Shown piece by piece: positions 26,472-38,467 of a stretch of 64,000 bases of DNA. The stretch comes from Candidatus Promineifilum breve (GTDB lineage Bacteria > Chloroflexota > Anaerolineae > Promineifilales > Promineifilaceae): positions 1,156,726 to 1,220,725 of the forward strand of contig NZ_LN890655.1 in the NCBI RefSeq assembly GCF_900066015.1. The letters are read 5' to 3'. Numbering within the stretch: position 1 is the first letter of the stretch; each line of letters begins with the position of its first letter. The notes under the pieces were generated by a model. The model saw only the letters and a list, made by a program, of their open reading frames with translations. It searched no databases and had not been told where the DNA came from. Both the position numbers and the translations under genes were made by a program.

Positions 26472-28010
26472 ATGACGGACAAGATCATCATCATCGGCAG
26501 CGGGTTCGGCGCGTTGGGCGCGGCGGCGCGGTTGGCCGCCCGCGGCTATCGGGTGGAGCTATTCGAGAAGCGCGACAAGCCGGGCGGCCGGGCCTACGTC
26601 TACGAGCAGGACGGCTTCCAGTTTGACGGCGGCCCCACGGTCGTCACCGCGCCGTTCATGTTCGACGACATCTTCGCCGCGGCCGGGCGCAAGCGGGCCG
26701 ACTACGTGGAATTCACGCCGCTCGACCCGTTCTACCGCATCTTCGACCACACCGGCCGAGGCTTCGATTACAACGACGACACTGAGTTCATCGCCGAGCA
26801 AATCCGCACCCGCAACCCGGGCGATGTGGACGGCTACAATCGCTTCATGCGCTCGACTAAGGCCATCTTCCAAAAGGGCTTCACCGAATTGGCCGACAAA
26901 CCGTTCCTCCACGTCGGCGACATGCTCAAGGTCGCGCCCGATCTCATCCGCCTGCAATCGCACAAGTCCGTCTATCGCTACGTGTCGCAGTTCATCGACG
27001 ACGAATTTCTGCGCCGCTGCTTCACCTTCCACCCCCTGCTCATCGGCGGCAACCCGTTCGACGCCTCGTCCATCTACGCCATGATCCACTATCTGGAGCG
27101 GGAGTGGGGCATCCATTACGTGATGGGCGGCACGGGGGCGCTGGTGCGGGCGCTGGCGACGTTGATCGAGGAACTGGGCGGCCGCTTCCACTACAACGCC
27201 GAGGTGGCCGAAATCCTGGTCGATGGCAAGCGCGCCACCGGCATCCGCCTGGCCGACGGCACAATCCACCACGCCGACCACGTCATCTCCAACGCCGATG
27301 TGGCCTGGACCTACCTGAACCTCATCCCCAGCCGGGCGCGCGGCCTGCGCAACAGCGATTTCCGCTATCGCAATCTGACCCGCTACAGCATGTCGCTGGT
27401 GGTCATCTACTTCGGCACCAAGAAGCTTTACCGCCACGATGGCCGGCTGGCCCATCACAACATCATCCTGAGCGAGCGCTACCAGGGGCTGCTGGCCGAC
27501 ATCTTCAAGGCCAAGCAGTTGCCGCCGGACTTCTCGCTCTATCTCCACATGCCCACCCTGACCGACCCGTCCATCGCCCCGCCGGGCCACGAGAGCTTCT
27601 ACGTCCTGTCGCCCGTGCCCCATCTGGGGGCCGACGTGGATTGGCGCACGGCGGCCAAACCGTATCGCGATACCATCATGCAATTCCTGGAAGACAACTA
27701 TCTGCCCGACTTGCAGGCCAACATCGTCAGCGAACACATGATCGACCCGCGCCACTTCGAGAGCACGCTCAACAGCCACCTGGGCGCGGCCTTCTCCATT
27801 GAGCCGATCCTGACCCAATCGGCCTGGTTCCGGCCCCACAACCGCTCCGAAGACATCCCCAACCTCTACTTCGTCGGCGCGGGCACGCATCCCGGCGCGG
27901 GCTTGCCCGGCGTGCTATCGTCGTCCAAGATCGCCGAGGACTTGATCGTCGCCGCCACGGCCACGCAACCGTCCATGACCGGCGACAAGCTGCCGGCGCT
28001 GGGGTATTAA
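26472..28010 (+). CDS. crtI: Phytoene desaturase
   Basis: This 512-residue FAD-dependent enzyme has the N-terminal Rossmann motif [39 protein letters not shown] and the C-terminal CrtI signature [19 protein letters not shown]. It converts phytoene stepwise to lycopene (number of steps not predictable). The gene lies between crtB and a P450, and only four bases separate it from the P450. It is a membrane-associated enzyme. Confidence 0.96.
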   Translation: MTDKIIIIGSGFGALGAAARLAARGYRVELFEKRDKPGGRAYVYEQDGFQFDGGPTVVTAPFMFDDIFAAAGRKRADYVEFTPLDPFYRIFDHTGRGFDYNDDTEFIAEQIRTRNPGDVDGYNRFMRSTKAIFQKGFTELADKPFLHVGDMLKVAPDLIRLQSHKSVYRYVSQFIDDEFLRRCFTFHPLLIGGNPFDASSIYAMIHYLEREWGIHYVMGGTGALVRALATLIEELGGRFHYNAEVAEILVDGKRATGIRLADGTIHHADHVISNADVAWTYLNLIPSRARGLRNSDFRYRNLTRYSMSLVVIYFGTKKLYRHDGRLAHHNIILSERYQGLLADIFKAKQLPPDFSLYLHMPTLTDPSIAPPGHESFYVLSPVPHLGADVDWRTAAKPYRDTIMQFLEDNYLPDLQANIVSEHMIDPRHFESTLNSHLGAAFSIEPILTQSAWFRPHNRSEDIPNLYFVGAGTHPGAGLPGVLSSSKIAEDLIVAATATQPSMTGDKLPALGY

Positions 28011-28014
28011 GACC

Positions 28015-29367
28015 ATGACCAACGGATGCCCCTTGCCCGTCGCCGAACCCGAGGTCGGGTTAAAAGTGTTGAAAGGGTTGGCCCGCGAGCGCTCGCTGTT
28101 GACGGCGCTGGAGATCATGCGCCAGGAAGTCGGCCCGGCCTTCCAGATCACCCTGCCCGGTTTCCAGCCGGCGGTGCTGGTCGGGCCGGAGAGCAACCGC
28201 CAGATATTGGTCAGCCGCCGCGCCCATTTTCGCTCGCGCGGCCCAGGCGACCCGGTGACCAAACTGTTGCGCCACGGCGTCCTGGTGGAAGACGGCGAAG
28301 CCCACGACCTTTTCCGGGCGCAGATGGAGCCGGTGCTGCAAAAGCCGCAGGTTGTGGGCCACATCGGGCGGATGCAACAGTACACCGACCGCGTCGCCCA
28401 GAACTGGCGGGACGGCACAGTGGTCGATATGCTGGTGGAGATGCGGCGGCTGGCGCTGCTCATCTTCATGGGCACGCTGGTCGATGTCGAGTTCGGCCCG
28501 GACATGGAGCGGCTGTGGCGGCCGATCCTGCGGGCCATCAAGTACATCTCGCCCGGCCTTTGGATCATCTGGCCCGATATGCCCCGCTTCGGCTACGCCC
28601 GCGCCCTGGCCCAACTGGATGACTACCTCTACGGCCTCATTCGCGAGCGGCGGCAACGTGTGGCGGCCGAGGAAACCGGCGAGCCATCCGCCAGCACCGC
28701 GGCCAATGCGACCGACCTGCTCACCCCCATGGTTCGCAACCCGGCCATGACCGACGACCTCATCCGCGACCAGATATTGACCATGCTCATCGCCGGCCAC
28801 GACACCAGCACGGCGCTGTTGGCCTGGGCGCTGCACCTGCTGGGTCTGTATCCGGAGATAATGGACAAGGCGCGGGCCGAGGTGGCTAGCGTCGTCGGCG
28901 GTGAAGATATTACCCTGGCCCACGTCGATCGGCTGGAGTACCTCGACACGGTGATCAAGGAAACGCTGCGCCTCTACCCGCCCATCCACGTGGGCAACCG
29001 TTTCGTCACCGAGGATACGACGATCAGCGGCTACGATCTGACGGCCGGCACGCGGGTCATGGCGTCGATCTATCTCTCCCACCGCGACGAGCGCTACTGG
29101 GACGCGCCGCAGGAGTTCTGCCCCGAACGCTTCGGCCCGGATGGCGCGCGCGTGCCGCCGTTCACCTACATCCCGTTCGGCGGCGGGCCGCGGGTGTGCA
29201 TCGGGGCGACCTTCGCCCAGATCGAGGCCAAGGTCGTGCTGGCCCGCCTCATCCAGCAATTCACGCTGACGAGCGAGGGGCGCAAGGTGCACCCGTACAT
29301 GGGCGCGACGCTGGAACCCCATCCCGGCGTCTTTCTGCGCGTCCAGAGGAGAGCGGGGCCGCGATGA
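28015..29367 (+). CDS. Cytochrome P450, probable carotenoid hydroxylase
   Basis: This 450-residue P450 has the oxygen-binding helix AGHDTST (about residue 260), ETLRLYPP (ExxR), and the heme loop FGGGPRVCIG with Cys395. The N-terminus lacks a membrane anchor. Its place between crtI and the lycopene cyclase points to hydroxylation of beta-carotene, as known for CYP175A1 of Thermus; this is inference. The stop overlaps the cyclase start as ATGA. A redox partner is not encoded here. Confidence 0.92.
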   Translation: MTNGCPLPVAEPEVGLKVLKGLARERSLLTALEIMRQEVGPAFQITLPGFQPAVLVGPESNRQILVSRRAHFRSRGPGDPVTKLLRHGVLVEDGEAHDLFRAQMEPVLQKPQVVGHIGRMQQYTDRVAQNWRDGTVVDMLVEMRRLALLIFMGTLVDVEFGPDMERLWRPILRAIKYISPGLWIIWPDMPRFGYARALAQLDDYLYGLIRERRQRVAAEETGEPSASTAANATDLLTPMVRNPAMTDDLIRDQILTMLIAGHDTSTALLAWALHLLGLYPEIMDKARAEVASVVGGEDITLAHVDRLEYLDTVIKETLRLYPPIHVGNRFVTEDTTISGYDLTAGTRVMASIYLSHRDERYWDAPQEFCPERFGPDGARVPPFTYIPFGGGPRVCIGATFAQIEAKVVLARLIQQFTLTSEGRKVHPYMGATLEPHPGVFLRVQRRAGPR

Positions 29368-30209
29368 CCTATTTCGGTTTTTTGCTGCGCTTTCTGGTCA
29401 TCCCCATCCTGATCCTGGCGGGAGTAACCCTATGGAACGAGCGGCGGGGACGGAACCGAGCGCCCTCGCTGCGCGGTACTTCGGTGTGGCTGGCGATCGG
29501 GCTGCACATGCTGATCGCCCTCCTCTACACAACGCCCTGGGATAACTACCTCGTGGCGACCGGCGTGTGGTGGTATGACCCGGCGCTGGTCACCGGCATC
29601 GTTCTGGGCTGGGTGCCTATCGAGGAGTACACCTTCTTCGTGTTGCAACCGATTCTGGTTGGGTTGTGGCTGGTGTTATTGTCACAACACCTTGAGTTCC
29701 GACCTGAACCGCTACGGGCTAATCTGCGCTGGTTAGCGCCCCTGCTGGCCGGGGTGCTATGGCTGGCCTCGGTCGTGGTGCTGCTCACCGGCAAGCAGCC
29801 GGCGACCTACATGGCCTTGCTGTTGGGGTGGTCGCTGCCGCCGATCATGCTGCAACTGGCGTTCGGGGCCGACATCCTGTGGCGCTACCGGCGCATCGTC
29901 TTCCTATCCATCGTCCCGGTGACGCTCTACCTGATCACCGCCGACGCCCTGGCCATCCACGCCGGCACCTGGACGATTGACCCGGCCCAATCGTTCGGCA
30001 TCTTCCTGGGCGGCGTCCTGCCCATTGAGGAGTTCGCCTTCTTCCTAATGACCAACGTCCTGTTGACGTCGGGCATGGTCTTGCTGTGGGCGGAAGAGAG
30101 TCATGAGCGGTTGGGGGAGTACTGGCGATGGTTGCGGGCCAGATTCTCTCGAAACGAGCCGGCAGGAATGCCTGTTGCGGATTCACTAAAAAATCAAGTG
30201 AAGGGCTAA
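29364..30209 (+). CDS. crtYcd: Fused lycopene cyclase (CrtYc-CrtYd type)
   Basis: This 281-residue membrane protein contains two copies of the CrtYc/CrtYd domain: the first with TTPWDNYLVATGVWWYDP and GWVPIEEYTFFVL, the second with TADALAIHAGTWTIDP and GVLPIEEFAFFL. About seven to eight helices are predicted. In Gram-positive bacteria the two halves are separate subunits; in archaea and fungi they are fused, as here. It cyclises lycopene ends to give beta-carotene (a gamma or epsilon ring outcome cannot be excluded). It is translated from an ATGA overlap with the P450 gene and is the last gene of the operon. Confidence 0.9.
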   Translation: MTYFGFLLRFLVIPILILAGVTLWNERRGRNRAPSLRGTSVWLAIGLHMLIALLYTTPWDNYLVATGVWWYDPALVTGIVLGWVPIEEYTFFVLQPILVGLWLVLLSQHLEFRPEPLRANLRWLAPLLAGVLWLASVVVLLTGKQPATYMALLLGWSLPPIMLQLAFGADILWRYRRIVFLSIVPVTLYLITADALAIHAGTWTIDPAQSFGIFLGGVLPIEEFAFFLMTNVLLTSGMVLLWAEESHERLGEYWRWLRARFSRNEPAGMPVADSLKNQVKG

Positions 30210-30214
30210 GGCTC

Positions 30215-30273
30215 GTAGGTGGAGCTTCCAGCTCCACCCTCTTCCAACCGGCGGAACTGGAAGTTCCGCCTAC
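30215..30273. repeat. Two adjacent palindromes between the convergent crt and glt operons
   Basis: GTGGAGCTTCCAGCTCCAC (30219-30237) and GGCGGAACTGGAAGTTCCGCC-type (30250-30270) palindromes sit side by side and both carry an outer GTAGG/CCTAC. The two operons converge here. A related GTGAACTGGAAGTTCAC copy lies at 43010-43028. Confidence 0.85.
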
Positions 30274-30289
30274 GCATCGCCGGTCGCCA

Positions 30290-31774
30290 TCAAGGCAAAT
30301 TCGTCTCCCCCATCAACCAGCGATCCACCTCGCGCGCCGCGGCCCGCCCTTCGTGGATAGCCCAGACGACGAGGCTCTGCCCCCGGCGCGCGTCCCCGGC
30401 GGCGAAGACGTGGGGCGCGTTGGTCTGGAAGCGGCCATAGGACGCGGCCACGTTCGATCGCCCGTCCAACGCCACGCCCAACTGCTCCGGCAGCCCGCCC
30501 TCCGGCCCCAGAAAGCCCAACGCCAGGATGACCAGTTGCGCCGGCCACTCCCGCTCCGTGCCGGGCATGGGCTGGGGCGACGGCCGCCCGTCGCCGTTGG
30601 GCCGCCAGGCCACGTCCACCGTGCGCAGGCCGCGCAGGCAGCCGTTCTCGTCGCCCAGCAACTCGACCGTCTGGATGGCGAAAGCGCGCGGGTCGCCGCC
30701 GAAGACGGCCGCGGCCTCGGCCTGGCCGTAATCGGTGCGCAAGACGCGCGCCCACTGCGGCCACGGGTTGTTCGGTTGCCGTTCCAGCGGCGGCTGCTCC
30801 AGGATCTCGAACTGCACCAGACTGCGGCAGCCGTGGCGCAACGCCGTCGCCACGCAGTCGGTGCCGGTGTCGCCGCCGCCGATGACGATCACGTCCTTGC
30901 CCGCCGCCGACAGGTAATGCCCATCGGCGTGGCCGGAATCGAGCAGGCTCCGGGTGTTGGCGTGGAGGAACTCCATCGCGAAATGGATGCCGCCCAACGC
31001 GCGGCCGGGCGCGGCCAGATCGCGCGGCCGGGTGGCCCCGGTGCACAGGACGATGGCGTCGTAGTCGCGGTTCAACTGGTCGATGCTCAGGTCGCGGCCG
31101 ACCTCGACCCCGGTGACGAAGCGAATGCCGCCGGCGGCCATCACGTCCACGCGCCGCTGCACCAGCCCCTTGTCGAGCTTCATATTGGGGATGCCGTACA
31201 TGAGCAGCCCGCCGATGCGGTCGGCCCGCTCGTAGACGGTGACTTCGTGGCCGACGGTGTTCAACTGCTCGGCGCAGGCCAGCCCGGCCGGGCCGGAGCC
31301 GATGACGGCCACGCGCTGGCCCGTGCGTCGGGCCGGGATGAGCGGCTCGACCCAGCCTTCGGCGTAAGCCCGCTCAACGATGGCGAATTCGATACTCTTG
31401 ATCGTCACCGGCGGGTCGCTGATGCCCAGCGTGCAGGCCGCCTCGCACGGCGCGGGGCAGACCTGCCCGGTGAATTCCGGGAAGTTGTTGGTCTTGCGCA
31501 GCCGGTCGTAAGCCTGCCGCCACAGCCCGTGGTAGATGAGGTCGTTCCACTCCGGGATGAGGTTATTGATCGGGCAGCCGGAGGTCATCCCGTTCAGGAT
31601 TTGCCCCTTGTGACAGAAGGGGATGCCGCAATCCATGCAGCGGGCGGCCTGGGTTTGCAGGCGCTCGTCGGGCAGGTGAAGGTGCAGCGGCTGCCAGTCG
31701 CGGACGCGCTCGTCGATCGGCCGCTCGCCCGGCGCTTCCCGCGCAAAGGTCATAAATCCGGTTATCTTACTCAT
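30290..31774 (-). CDS. gltD: Glutamate synthase (NADPH) small subunit
   Basis: This 494-residue protein has the N-terminal iron-sulfur motifs CMDCGIPFC and [11 protein letters not shown], the FAD site [17 protein letters not shown] and the NADPH site [19 protein letters not shown]. It takes electrons from NADPH and passes them through FAD and 4Fe-4S clusters to GltB. GGAGC precedes the ATG. The gene lies downstream of gltB on the same strand, separated by an ACAGATTTC-type palindrome, so it is probably in the same transcript. Confidence 0.97.
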   Translation of the reverse strand: MSKITGFMTFAREAPGERPIDERVRDWQPLHLHLPDERLQTQAARCMDCGIPFCHKGQILNGMTSGCPINNLIPEWNDLIYHGLWRQAYDRLRKTNNFPEFTGQVCPAPCEAACTLGISDPPVTIKSIEFAIVERAYAEGWVEPLIPARRTGQRVAVIGSGPAGLACAEQLNTVGHEVTVYERADRIGGLLMYGIPNMKLDKGLVQRRVDVMAAGGIRFVTGVEVGRDLSIDQLNRDYDAIVLCTGATRPRDLAAPGRALGGIHFAMEFLHANTRSLLDSGHADGHYLSAAGKDVIVIGGGDTGTDCVATALRHGCRSLVQFEILEQPPLERQPNNPWPQWARVLRTDYGQAEAAAVFGGDPRAFAIQTVELLGDENGCLRGLRTVDVAWRPNGDGRPSPQPMPGTEREWPAQLVILALGFLGPEGGLPEQLGVALDGRSNVAASYGRFQTNAPHVFAAGDARRGQSLVVWAIHEGRAAAREVDRWLMGETNLP

Positions 31775-31791
31775 GGTAAGCTCCTGAAGAA

Positions 31792-31907
31792 GAAACCACA
31801 GATTTCACAGATTTCACAGATTGAAGAGGTTAATGTTACTTATGTCAATACGTAACCGTTCGAGTACAGCTTTCTTAAATCTGTGAAATCTGTGTAATCT
31901 GTGGTTT
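31792..31907. repeat. Imperfect palindrome (ACAGATTTCACAGATT family) between gltB and gltD
   Basis: The left arm (31792-31822) and right arm (31878-31907) are mostly reverse complements and share units with the perfect palindrome at 12055. The centre holds about 55 bases of AT-richer sequence. Confidence 0.88.
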
Positions 31908-31915
31908 TCCCCCTC

Positions 31916-34900
31916 TTAGTTTCCGCCGACGCGGGACAGGTCGCGGCGGTTGGCCTCGAAGGCGGCCATGATCGCGTCGTCGCCCGACAGCCCGGCGGCC
32001 TCGGCCTCGGCCAGCGCCCGCAGGACGCGGCCGTAATCCTTGGGCATCACCTTCACGAAACGCGTCCACGTCTCGTCCCACGCGCCGACCATGCGCCAGG
32101 CCGGGCTGCTGCCGGTGTGGAGGGCGTGCTTCCAGACCATGTTGTTCAGTTCGTCGGCGTCGGCCGGCTCCAGCGGCAACAGATCGACCATATCGCGATT
32201 GCAGCGCTCGGCGAACGAGCCGTCGTGGTCATAGACGTAGGCGATGCCGCCCGACATGCCCGCGGCGAAGTTGCGCCCGGTATTGCCCAGCACGGCCACC
32301 CGGCCGCCGGTCATGTATTCGCAGCCGTGATCGCCCACGCCCTCGATGACCAGCGTCGCCCCACTGTTACGCACGGCAAAGCGCTCGCCGGCCACGCCGC
32401 GCACGTAAGCCTCGCCGCTCGTCGCGCCGTAGAAGGCCACGTTGCCGATGATAATATTATTCTCCGGGGCGAAGATCGATCCGTCGGGCGGCTTGATGGC
32501 GATGACGCCGCCGCACAACCCCTTACCCACGTAGTCGTTGGCGTCGCCGGCCAGGGTGAAGGTGACGCCCGGCGGCAGGAACGCGCCGAAACTCTGCCCG
32601 GCCGACCCCTCAAAGGTCAGTCGAATCGTCTCCTCCGGCAGCCCGGCCGCGCCGTAGCGCTGGGTGATGGCGTGGCTGAGCTGCGTGCCCACCGTGCGGT
32701 AAACGTTGCGGATCGGCAGCGTGGCCGCCACCGTCTCGCCGCGCTCCAGGGCCGGGGCACACAAGTCGAGCAACACTGTCTGATCCAGGCTGCTCGCCAG
32801 GCCGTGATCCTGGGCCGTGGTGCAGCGCCGGGCCACATCCGGCCCCACGTCGGGCCGGAAAAGCAGCGCCGACAGATCGAGCCGCCCGGCCTTGGGATGA
32901 TCGCCGCCGTCGCGCGGGGTCAGCAGGTCGACGCGGCCGATGAGTTCGTCCAACGTGCGCGCCCCCAGCGCGGCCATGTGCTCGCGCACGTCCTCGGCCA
33001 CAAAGCGCATGAAGTTCTCGACGTGTTCCGGTTTGCCCATAAACCGCTTACGCAATTCCGGGTTTTGCGTCGCCACACCCACCGGGCAGGTGTCCAGATG
33101 GCAGACGCGCATCATGATACACCCCATCGCCACCAGCGGGCCGGTGGCAAAGCCGAACTCCTCGGCTCCCAGCAGCGCGGCGATGACCACGTCGCGGCCG
33201 CTCTTGAGCTGGCCGTCGGTCTCCAGCCGCACCCGGCTTCGCAGGTTGTTGAGCACCAGCGTCTGGTGCGTCTCGGCCAGCCCCAATTCCCAGGGCAGCC
33301 CGGCGTGCTTGATGCTCGACGCGGGCGACGCGCCCGTGCCGCCGTCGTGGCCGCTGATCAGGATGACGTCGGCGTGCCCCTTGGCGACCCCGGCGGCCAC
33401 CGTGCCCACGCCGACCTCCGACACGAGCTTGACGTTGATCCGCGCGGCGGGGTTGGCGTTCTTCAAGTCATAGATGAGCTGGGCCAAATCCTCGATGGAG
33501 TAGATGTCGTGGTGCGGCGGCGGCGAAATGAGACCGACGCCGGGCGTCGAGAAGCGCGTCTTGGCGATCCAGGGGTAGACCTTGTGGCCGGGCAGTTGGC
33601 CGCCCTCGCCGGGTTTGGCTCCCTGGGCCATCTTGATCTGGATCTCCTGGGCCTGGCTCAGATATTCGATGGTGACGCCGAACCGGCCGCTGGCGACCTG
33701 CTTGATGGCGCTGTTGCGGTTGTGGCGGCCGGTGGGGTCGGGCGAATAGCGGTCGGGGTCTTCGCCGCCCTCGCCGGTGTTGCTCCTGCCGCCGATGCGG
33801 TTCATGGCGATGGCCAGCGTCTCGTGGGCCTCCTGGCTGATCGAGCCGTAGGACATGGCCCCCGTCTTGAAGCGGGCCATGATGGCCGCGACCGGCTCCA
33901 CTTCGTCCAGCGGGACGGGCGCGGCGGGGTAGTTGAACTCCAGCATGGCCCGCAGCGTCGCCAGATGGGTCTCGCGGTCGTGGACTTCGGCGGCGTACTG
34001 CTTGTAGGCGGCGTAATCCCCTTCGCGCACGGCGTGTTGCAGGCGGTGGATGGTGGAGGGATTGAACAGGTGGAACTCGCCGTTCTGGCGGTACTGGTAA
34101 CGGCCGCCGGCCTCCAGCGTGTGGCCGTTGGCCGGGCGCTCCGGGAAGGCGGAGTCGTGGCGCTGCTGGGCCTCGGCGGCGATCACGTCGAGATCGGCCC
34201 CCTCGATGCGCGTCGGCGTGCCGGTGAAATAGCGGTCGACCACAACGCGACTGAGGCCCAACGCCTCGAAGATTTGCGCCCCGTGGTAGCTCTGCACGGT
34301 GGAGATGCCCATCTTGGAGATGACCTTGACCACGCCCTTGGTGCAGGCTTTCAGGTATTTCTTGACCGCGTCCTCGTAGGCGATGCCGGTCAACTGGCGG
34401 CGGGCGATCAGGTCGTGGATGGTCTCGAAGGCCAGGAACGGGTTAATAGCGTCCGCGCCGTAACCGATCAGGCAGGCGAAGTGATGTATCTCGCGCGGCT
34501 CGCCCGACTCGACGAGCAGGCTGACCCGCGAGCGCGTCCCGCGACGGATGAGATGGTGGTGCAGCCCGGCCACGGCCAGCAGGGCCGGCATGGCCGCCTC
34601 GTCGCGGCTGATGCCCCGGTCGCTGAGGATGATCAGATTCGCGCCGCCGGCAATGCCCCGGTCGGCGGCGGCGAAGAGCACCTCGAGCGCGGCGGCCAGC
34701 CCCGCGCCGCCGGTGCGCGAGGGGAAGAGCATCGGCAGGGTGATGGCGCTGAAGCCGGTCACGACCGGCTTGCGCCCGCCGATGCCGCGCAACTTGGCCA
34801 GTTCGGCGTTGGTCAGGATGGGGGATTGCAGGCGGACGCGGCGGCAATCTTCCGGCCGCGGGTTCAGCAGGTCGCCCTCGGAGCCGAGCAGCACGGCGCT

Positions 34901-36583
34901 GCTGGTGACCAGTTCCTCGCGGATGGCGTCGATGGGCGGGTTGGTCACCTGGGCGAACAGTTGGCGGAAGTAGTTATAGAGCAATTGCGGCTGGACCGAC
35001 AGGACGGCCGGCGGCGTGTCGTCGCCCATCGAGGCCAACGGTTCCACGCCGTCGCGGGCCATCGGGGCCAGGATGAGGCGCAAGTCCTCGAAGGCATAGC
35101 CGAAGGCGTGCTGGCGCAAGACGACCGTGTCGTGGGTCGACATGCGCTCGCGACCGGCCTCGGGCAGCTCTTCCAGCGTCAGCAGGTGCTCGCCCAGCCA
35201 ATCGGCGTAGGGCTGCTCGGCAGCGATGCGGCGCTTGAGTTCGTCGTCAGCCACAATGCGCCCCTCGACCGTATCGACCAGCAGCATCCGCCCCGGTTGC
35301 AGCCGGCCCTTGTAGCGCACGGCATCGGGCGGCACGTCGAGCACGCCGACCTCGGAGGCCATGATCACCCGGTCGTCGGTGGTCACGTAATAGCGCGACG
35401 GCCGCAGCCCGTTGCGATCCAGCACCGCGCCGATGAGCGCGCCGTCGCTGAAGATAATCGACGCCGGGCCGTCCCACGGCTCCATCAGGGCGCTATGGTA
35501 GGCGTAGAAGGCGCGTTTGTCGGCGCTCATGGCCGGGTTCTTCTCCCACGGCTCGGGGATCATCATCATCACGGCCTGGGGCAGCGAGCGCCCGGCCAGG
35601 GTCAGGAACTCCAGCGCGTTGTCGAACATGGCCGAGTCGGTGCCGTCCTCGTCGATGATGGGCAGCAGCTTGGGCAGGTCATCGCCGAAGGCGGCCGAGC
35701 GAAACAGCGTCGCGCGCGCCCGCATGGCGTTGACGTTGCCCTTGATGGTATTGATCTCCCCATTGTGGGCCAAAAAGCGGCTGGGATGGGCCCGTTTCCA
35801 GGCCGGGAAGGTATTGGTTGAGAAGCGGGAATGGACGAGGGCGATGGCCGAATCAAAAAGGGGGTCGGACAGATCGGGGAAGTAGGGGCGCAGTTGCTCG
35901 GCCAGCAACATACCCTTATAGACCGTGGTGCGACACGACAGCGAGGCGATGTAGAACGCGGCGTCGCCGGCCATCCGGCCACAGTCCATCAGCTTTTCGG
36001 CCAGGCGGCGGATGACGAACAGCTTGCGCTCGAAGGCCAACGGATCGGCGGCCAGATTGTCGCCGCGGCCGATGAACACCTGGCGCATGAACGGCTCGCT
36101 GCGGGCCGCGCCGGCCCCCAGATCGCAATCGCCCGTCGGCACGTCGCGCCAGCCGAGCAGGGTTTGCCCCTCGGCGGCGACGATGGCAGCAAAGGCGGTC
36201 TCGCAGGCAGCGCGACGGTCGGGGTCACGCGGCAGAAAGAGCAGGCCGACGCCATAGTCGCCCGGCGGCGGCAAGTGGAAGCCCAGGCCCTCGGCCGCGG
36301 CGGCGAAGAAGGCGTGGGGCAACTGGACGAGCAGGCCCGCCCCGTCGCCGGTGTTGGCCTCGGCGCCGCGCGCCCCGCGGTGGCTCATGTTCTCCAACAC
36401 CGTCAGCGCGTCGGCGACGATGGCGTGGGAACGGCGGCCCTTGATGTGGGCGACGAAACCCACCCCGCAGGCGTCATGCTCAAAACGGGGATCGTAGAGG
36501 CCCTGCTGAGCAGGCTCCTCATTGGCCTGGGCTTGCGCCTGGCCGGCTTGATCTGGCTGGTCTTGTTGCTCGGAACGCCCCAT
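31916..36583 (-). CDS. gltB: Glutamate synthase large subunit
   Basis: This 1555-residue protein has the full layout: a propeptide of 38 residues then Cys39 ([13 protein letters not shown]) of the class II glutaminase domain, the central domain, the FMN-binding synthase barrel ([38 protein letters not shown]), the 3Fe-4S cluster [19 protein letters not shown], and the C-terminal GXGXG beta-helix. It makes two glutamates from glutamine and 2-oxoglutarate. AGGAGA precedes the ATG. It is divergent from amt with a 397-base shared control region. Confidence 0.97.
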   Translation of the reverse strand: MGRSEQQDQPDQAGQAQAQANEEPAQQGLYDPRFEHDACGVGFVAHIKGRRSHAIVADALTVLENMSHRGARGAEANTGDGAGLLVQLPHAFFAAAAEGLGFHLPPPGDYGVGLLFLPRDPDRRAACETAFAAIVAAEGQTLLGWRDVPTGDCDLGAGAARSEPFMRQVFIGRGDNLAADPLAFERKLFVIRRLAEKLMDCGRMAGDAAFYIASLSCRTTVYKGMLLAEQLRPYFPDLSDPLFDSAIALVHSRFSTNTFPAWKRAHPSRFLAHNGEINTIKGNVNAMRARATLFRSAAFGDDLPKLLPIIDEDGTDSAMFDNALEFLTLAGRSLPQAVMMMIPEPWEKNPAMSADKRAFYAYHSALMEPWDGPASIIFSDGALIGAVLDRNGLRPSRYYVTTDDRVIMASEVGVLDVPPDAVRYKGRLQPGRMLLVDTVEGRIVADDELKRRIAAEQPYADWLGEHLLTLEELPEAGRERMSTHDTVVLRQHAFGYAFEDLRLILAPMARDGVEPLASMGDDTPPAVLSVQPQLLYNYFRQLFAQVTNPPIDAIREELVTSSAVLLGSEGDLLNPRPEDCRRVRLQSPILTNAELAKLRGIGGRKPVVTGFSAITLPMLFPSRTGGAGLAAALEVLFAAADRGIAGGANLIILSDRGISRDEAAMPALLAVAGLHHHLIRRGTRSRVSLLVESGEPREIHHFACLIGYGADAINPFLAFETIHDLIARRQLTGIAYEDAVKKYLKACTKGVVKVISKMGISTVQSYHGAQIFEALGLSRVVVDRYFTGTPTRIEGADLDVIAAEAQQRHDSAFPERPANGHTLEAGGRYQYRQNGEFHLFNPSTIHRLQHAVREGDYAAYKQYAAEVHDRETHLATLRAMLEFNYPAAPVPLDEVEPVAAIMARFKTGAMSYGSISQEAHETLAIAMNRIGGRSNTGEGGEDPDRYSPDPTGRHNRNSAIKQVASGRFGVTIEYLSQAQEIQIKMAQGAKPGEGGQLPGHKVYPWIAKTRFSTPGVGLISPPPHHDIYSIEDLAQLIYDLKNANPAARINVKLVSEVGVGTVAAGVAKGHADVILISGHDGGTGASPASSIKHAGLPWELGLAETHQTLVLNNLRSRVRLETDGQLKSGRDVVIAALLGAEEFGFATGPLVAMGCIMMRVCHLDTCPVGVATQNPELRKRFMGKPEHVENFMRFVAEDVREHMAALGARTLDELIGRVDLLTPRDGGDHPKAGRLDLSALLFRPDVGPDVARRCTTAQDHGLASSLDQTVLLDLCAPALERGETVAATLPIRNVYRTVGTQLSHAITQRYGAAGLPEETIRLTFEGSAGQSFGAFLPPGVTFTLAGDANDYVGKGLCGGVIAIKPPDGSIFAPENNIIIGNVAFYGATSGEAYVRGVAGERFAVRNSGATLVIEGVGDHGCEYMTGGRVAVLGNTGRNFAAGMSGGIAYVYDHDGSFAERCNRDMVDLLPLEPADADELNNMVWKHALHTGSSPAWRMVGAWDETWTRFVKVMPKDYGRVLRALAEAEAAGLSGDDAIMAAFEANRRDLSRVGGN

Positions 36584-36779
36584 GGTCTTCTCCTGTATGT
36601 GGCCCCCAGACCTTGCGGTCTGTCAGGCGTTCGCCGCGAACTTCGCTCGCGATAAGTGCTATTAATGTACAAAAATCGCCCGAAAATAGGCGTACCCTCT
36701 AGTGTAGCGCGGCGTCGCCGGAGAAGATTTATACAGTTTTAACGAAATAGTAACCGTCAACGTTATTTGTTTTCGTTAA
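36584..36779 (-). promoter_or_regulatory. gltB upstream region
   Basis: This stretch lies between the divergent gltB and the amt promoter. It contains small palindromes (CAGACC TTGC GGTCTG at 36606-36621; CGCGAA CTTCG CTCGCG near 36640) and an AT-rich segment (36660-36780) that should hold the gltB promoter. I cannot define a convincing -35/-10 pair on the minus strand. Confidence 0.4.
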
Positions 36780-36807
36780 TTGACACACAGCGTCATTGGA
36801 GTATCAT
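36780..36807 (+). promoter_or_regulatory. Sigma-70-type promoter of amt
   Basis: TTGACA (36780-36785) and TATCAT (36802-36807) are 16 bases apart. The predicted start near 36814 gives a leader of about 167 bases with an intrinsic terminator inside it. Confidence 0.7.
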
Positions 36808-36870
36808 GTACGCTTGTGTCCAGCCACGGCCCCAGCGGCCGAGGGTGGGCCGAATAGAATAATCAGTCTT

Positions 36871-36929
36871 AGGCCACGACGCCTCACGCAACGCTCAAGC
36901 GAGCTTTGCGGCGAGGCGTTTTTTATTTT
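36871..36929 (+). terminator. Leader terminator (attenuator) upstream of amt
   Basis: ACGCCTC (36879-36885) pairs with GAGGCGT (36913-36919) as the base of a long stem, then TTTTTT-A-TTTT follows. It lies after the promoter and before the amt start, so full transcription needs read-through. An alternative hairpin AGGC-CACGAC-GCCT (36871-36884) uses part of the same 5' arm, and a second small hairpin GCT-CAAGCG-AGC (36893-36904) lies in the upper part. Two hexaloops next to a terminator are the layout of ANTAR-protein target RNAs, but the loop sequences fit only partly. Confidence 0.65.
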
Positions 36930-36980
36930 GCCGGTGGCCGGCGTGATGGCGGTCAGTCGATAATAAATGGAGGAGAGACA

Positions 36981-38360
<1,380 letters not shown>

Positions 38361-38397
38361 CCAACTGCGAAGGGTTCACCCCGATTGGTTGATTCCA

Positions 38398-38430
38398 GCC
38401 CGGCCCCCTCGCGCAGAGAGGGGGCCGGGC
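38398..38430 (+). terminator. 13-bp perfect hairpin between amt and glnA
   Basis: GCCCGGCCCCCTC (38398-38410) and GAGGGGGCCGGGC (38418-38430) form a very GC-rich stem with a seven-base loop. The T tract that follows (ATTGTTTG) is weak, so it may slow or partly stop transcription or stabilise the amt mRNA 3' end. Confidence 0.65.
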
Positions 38431-38467
38431 ACATTGTTTGTCATCCCACTATTGGAGGTTTTTTGCA

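Noticed and set aside
31901-35821. Very long open frame on the plus strand opposite gltB
   Set aside because: It is a shadow of gltB: the composition (Gly/Arg/Val/His-rich, no domain) is typical of the antisense frame of a high-GC gene, and GltB motifs are intact on the minus strand.
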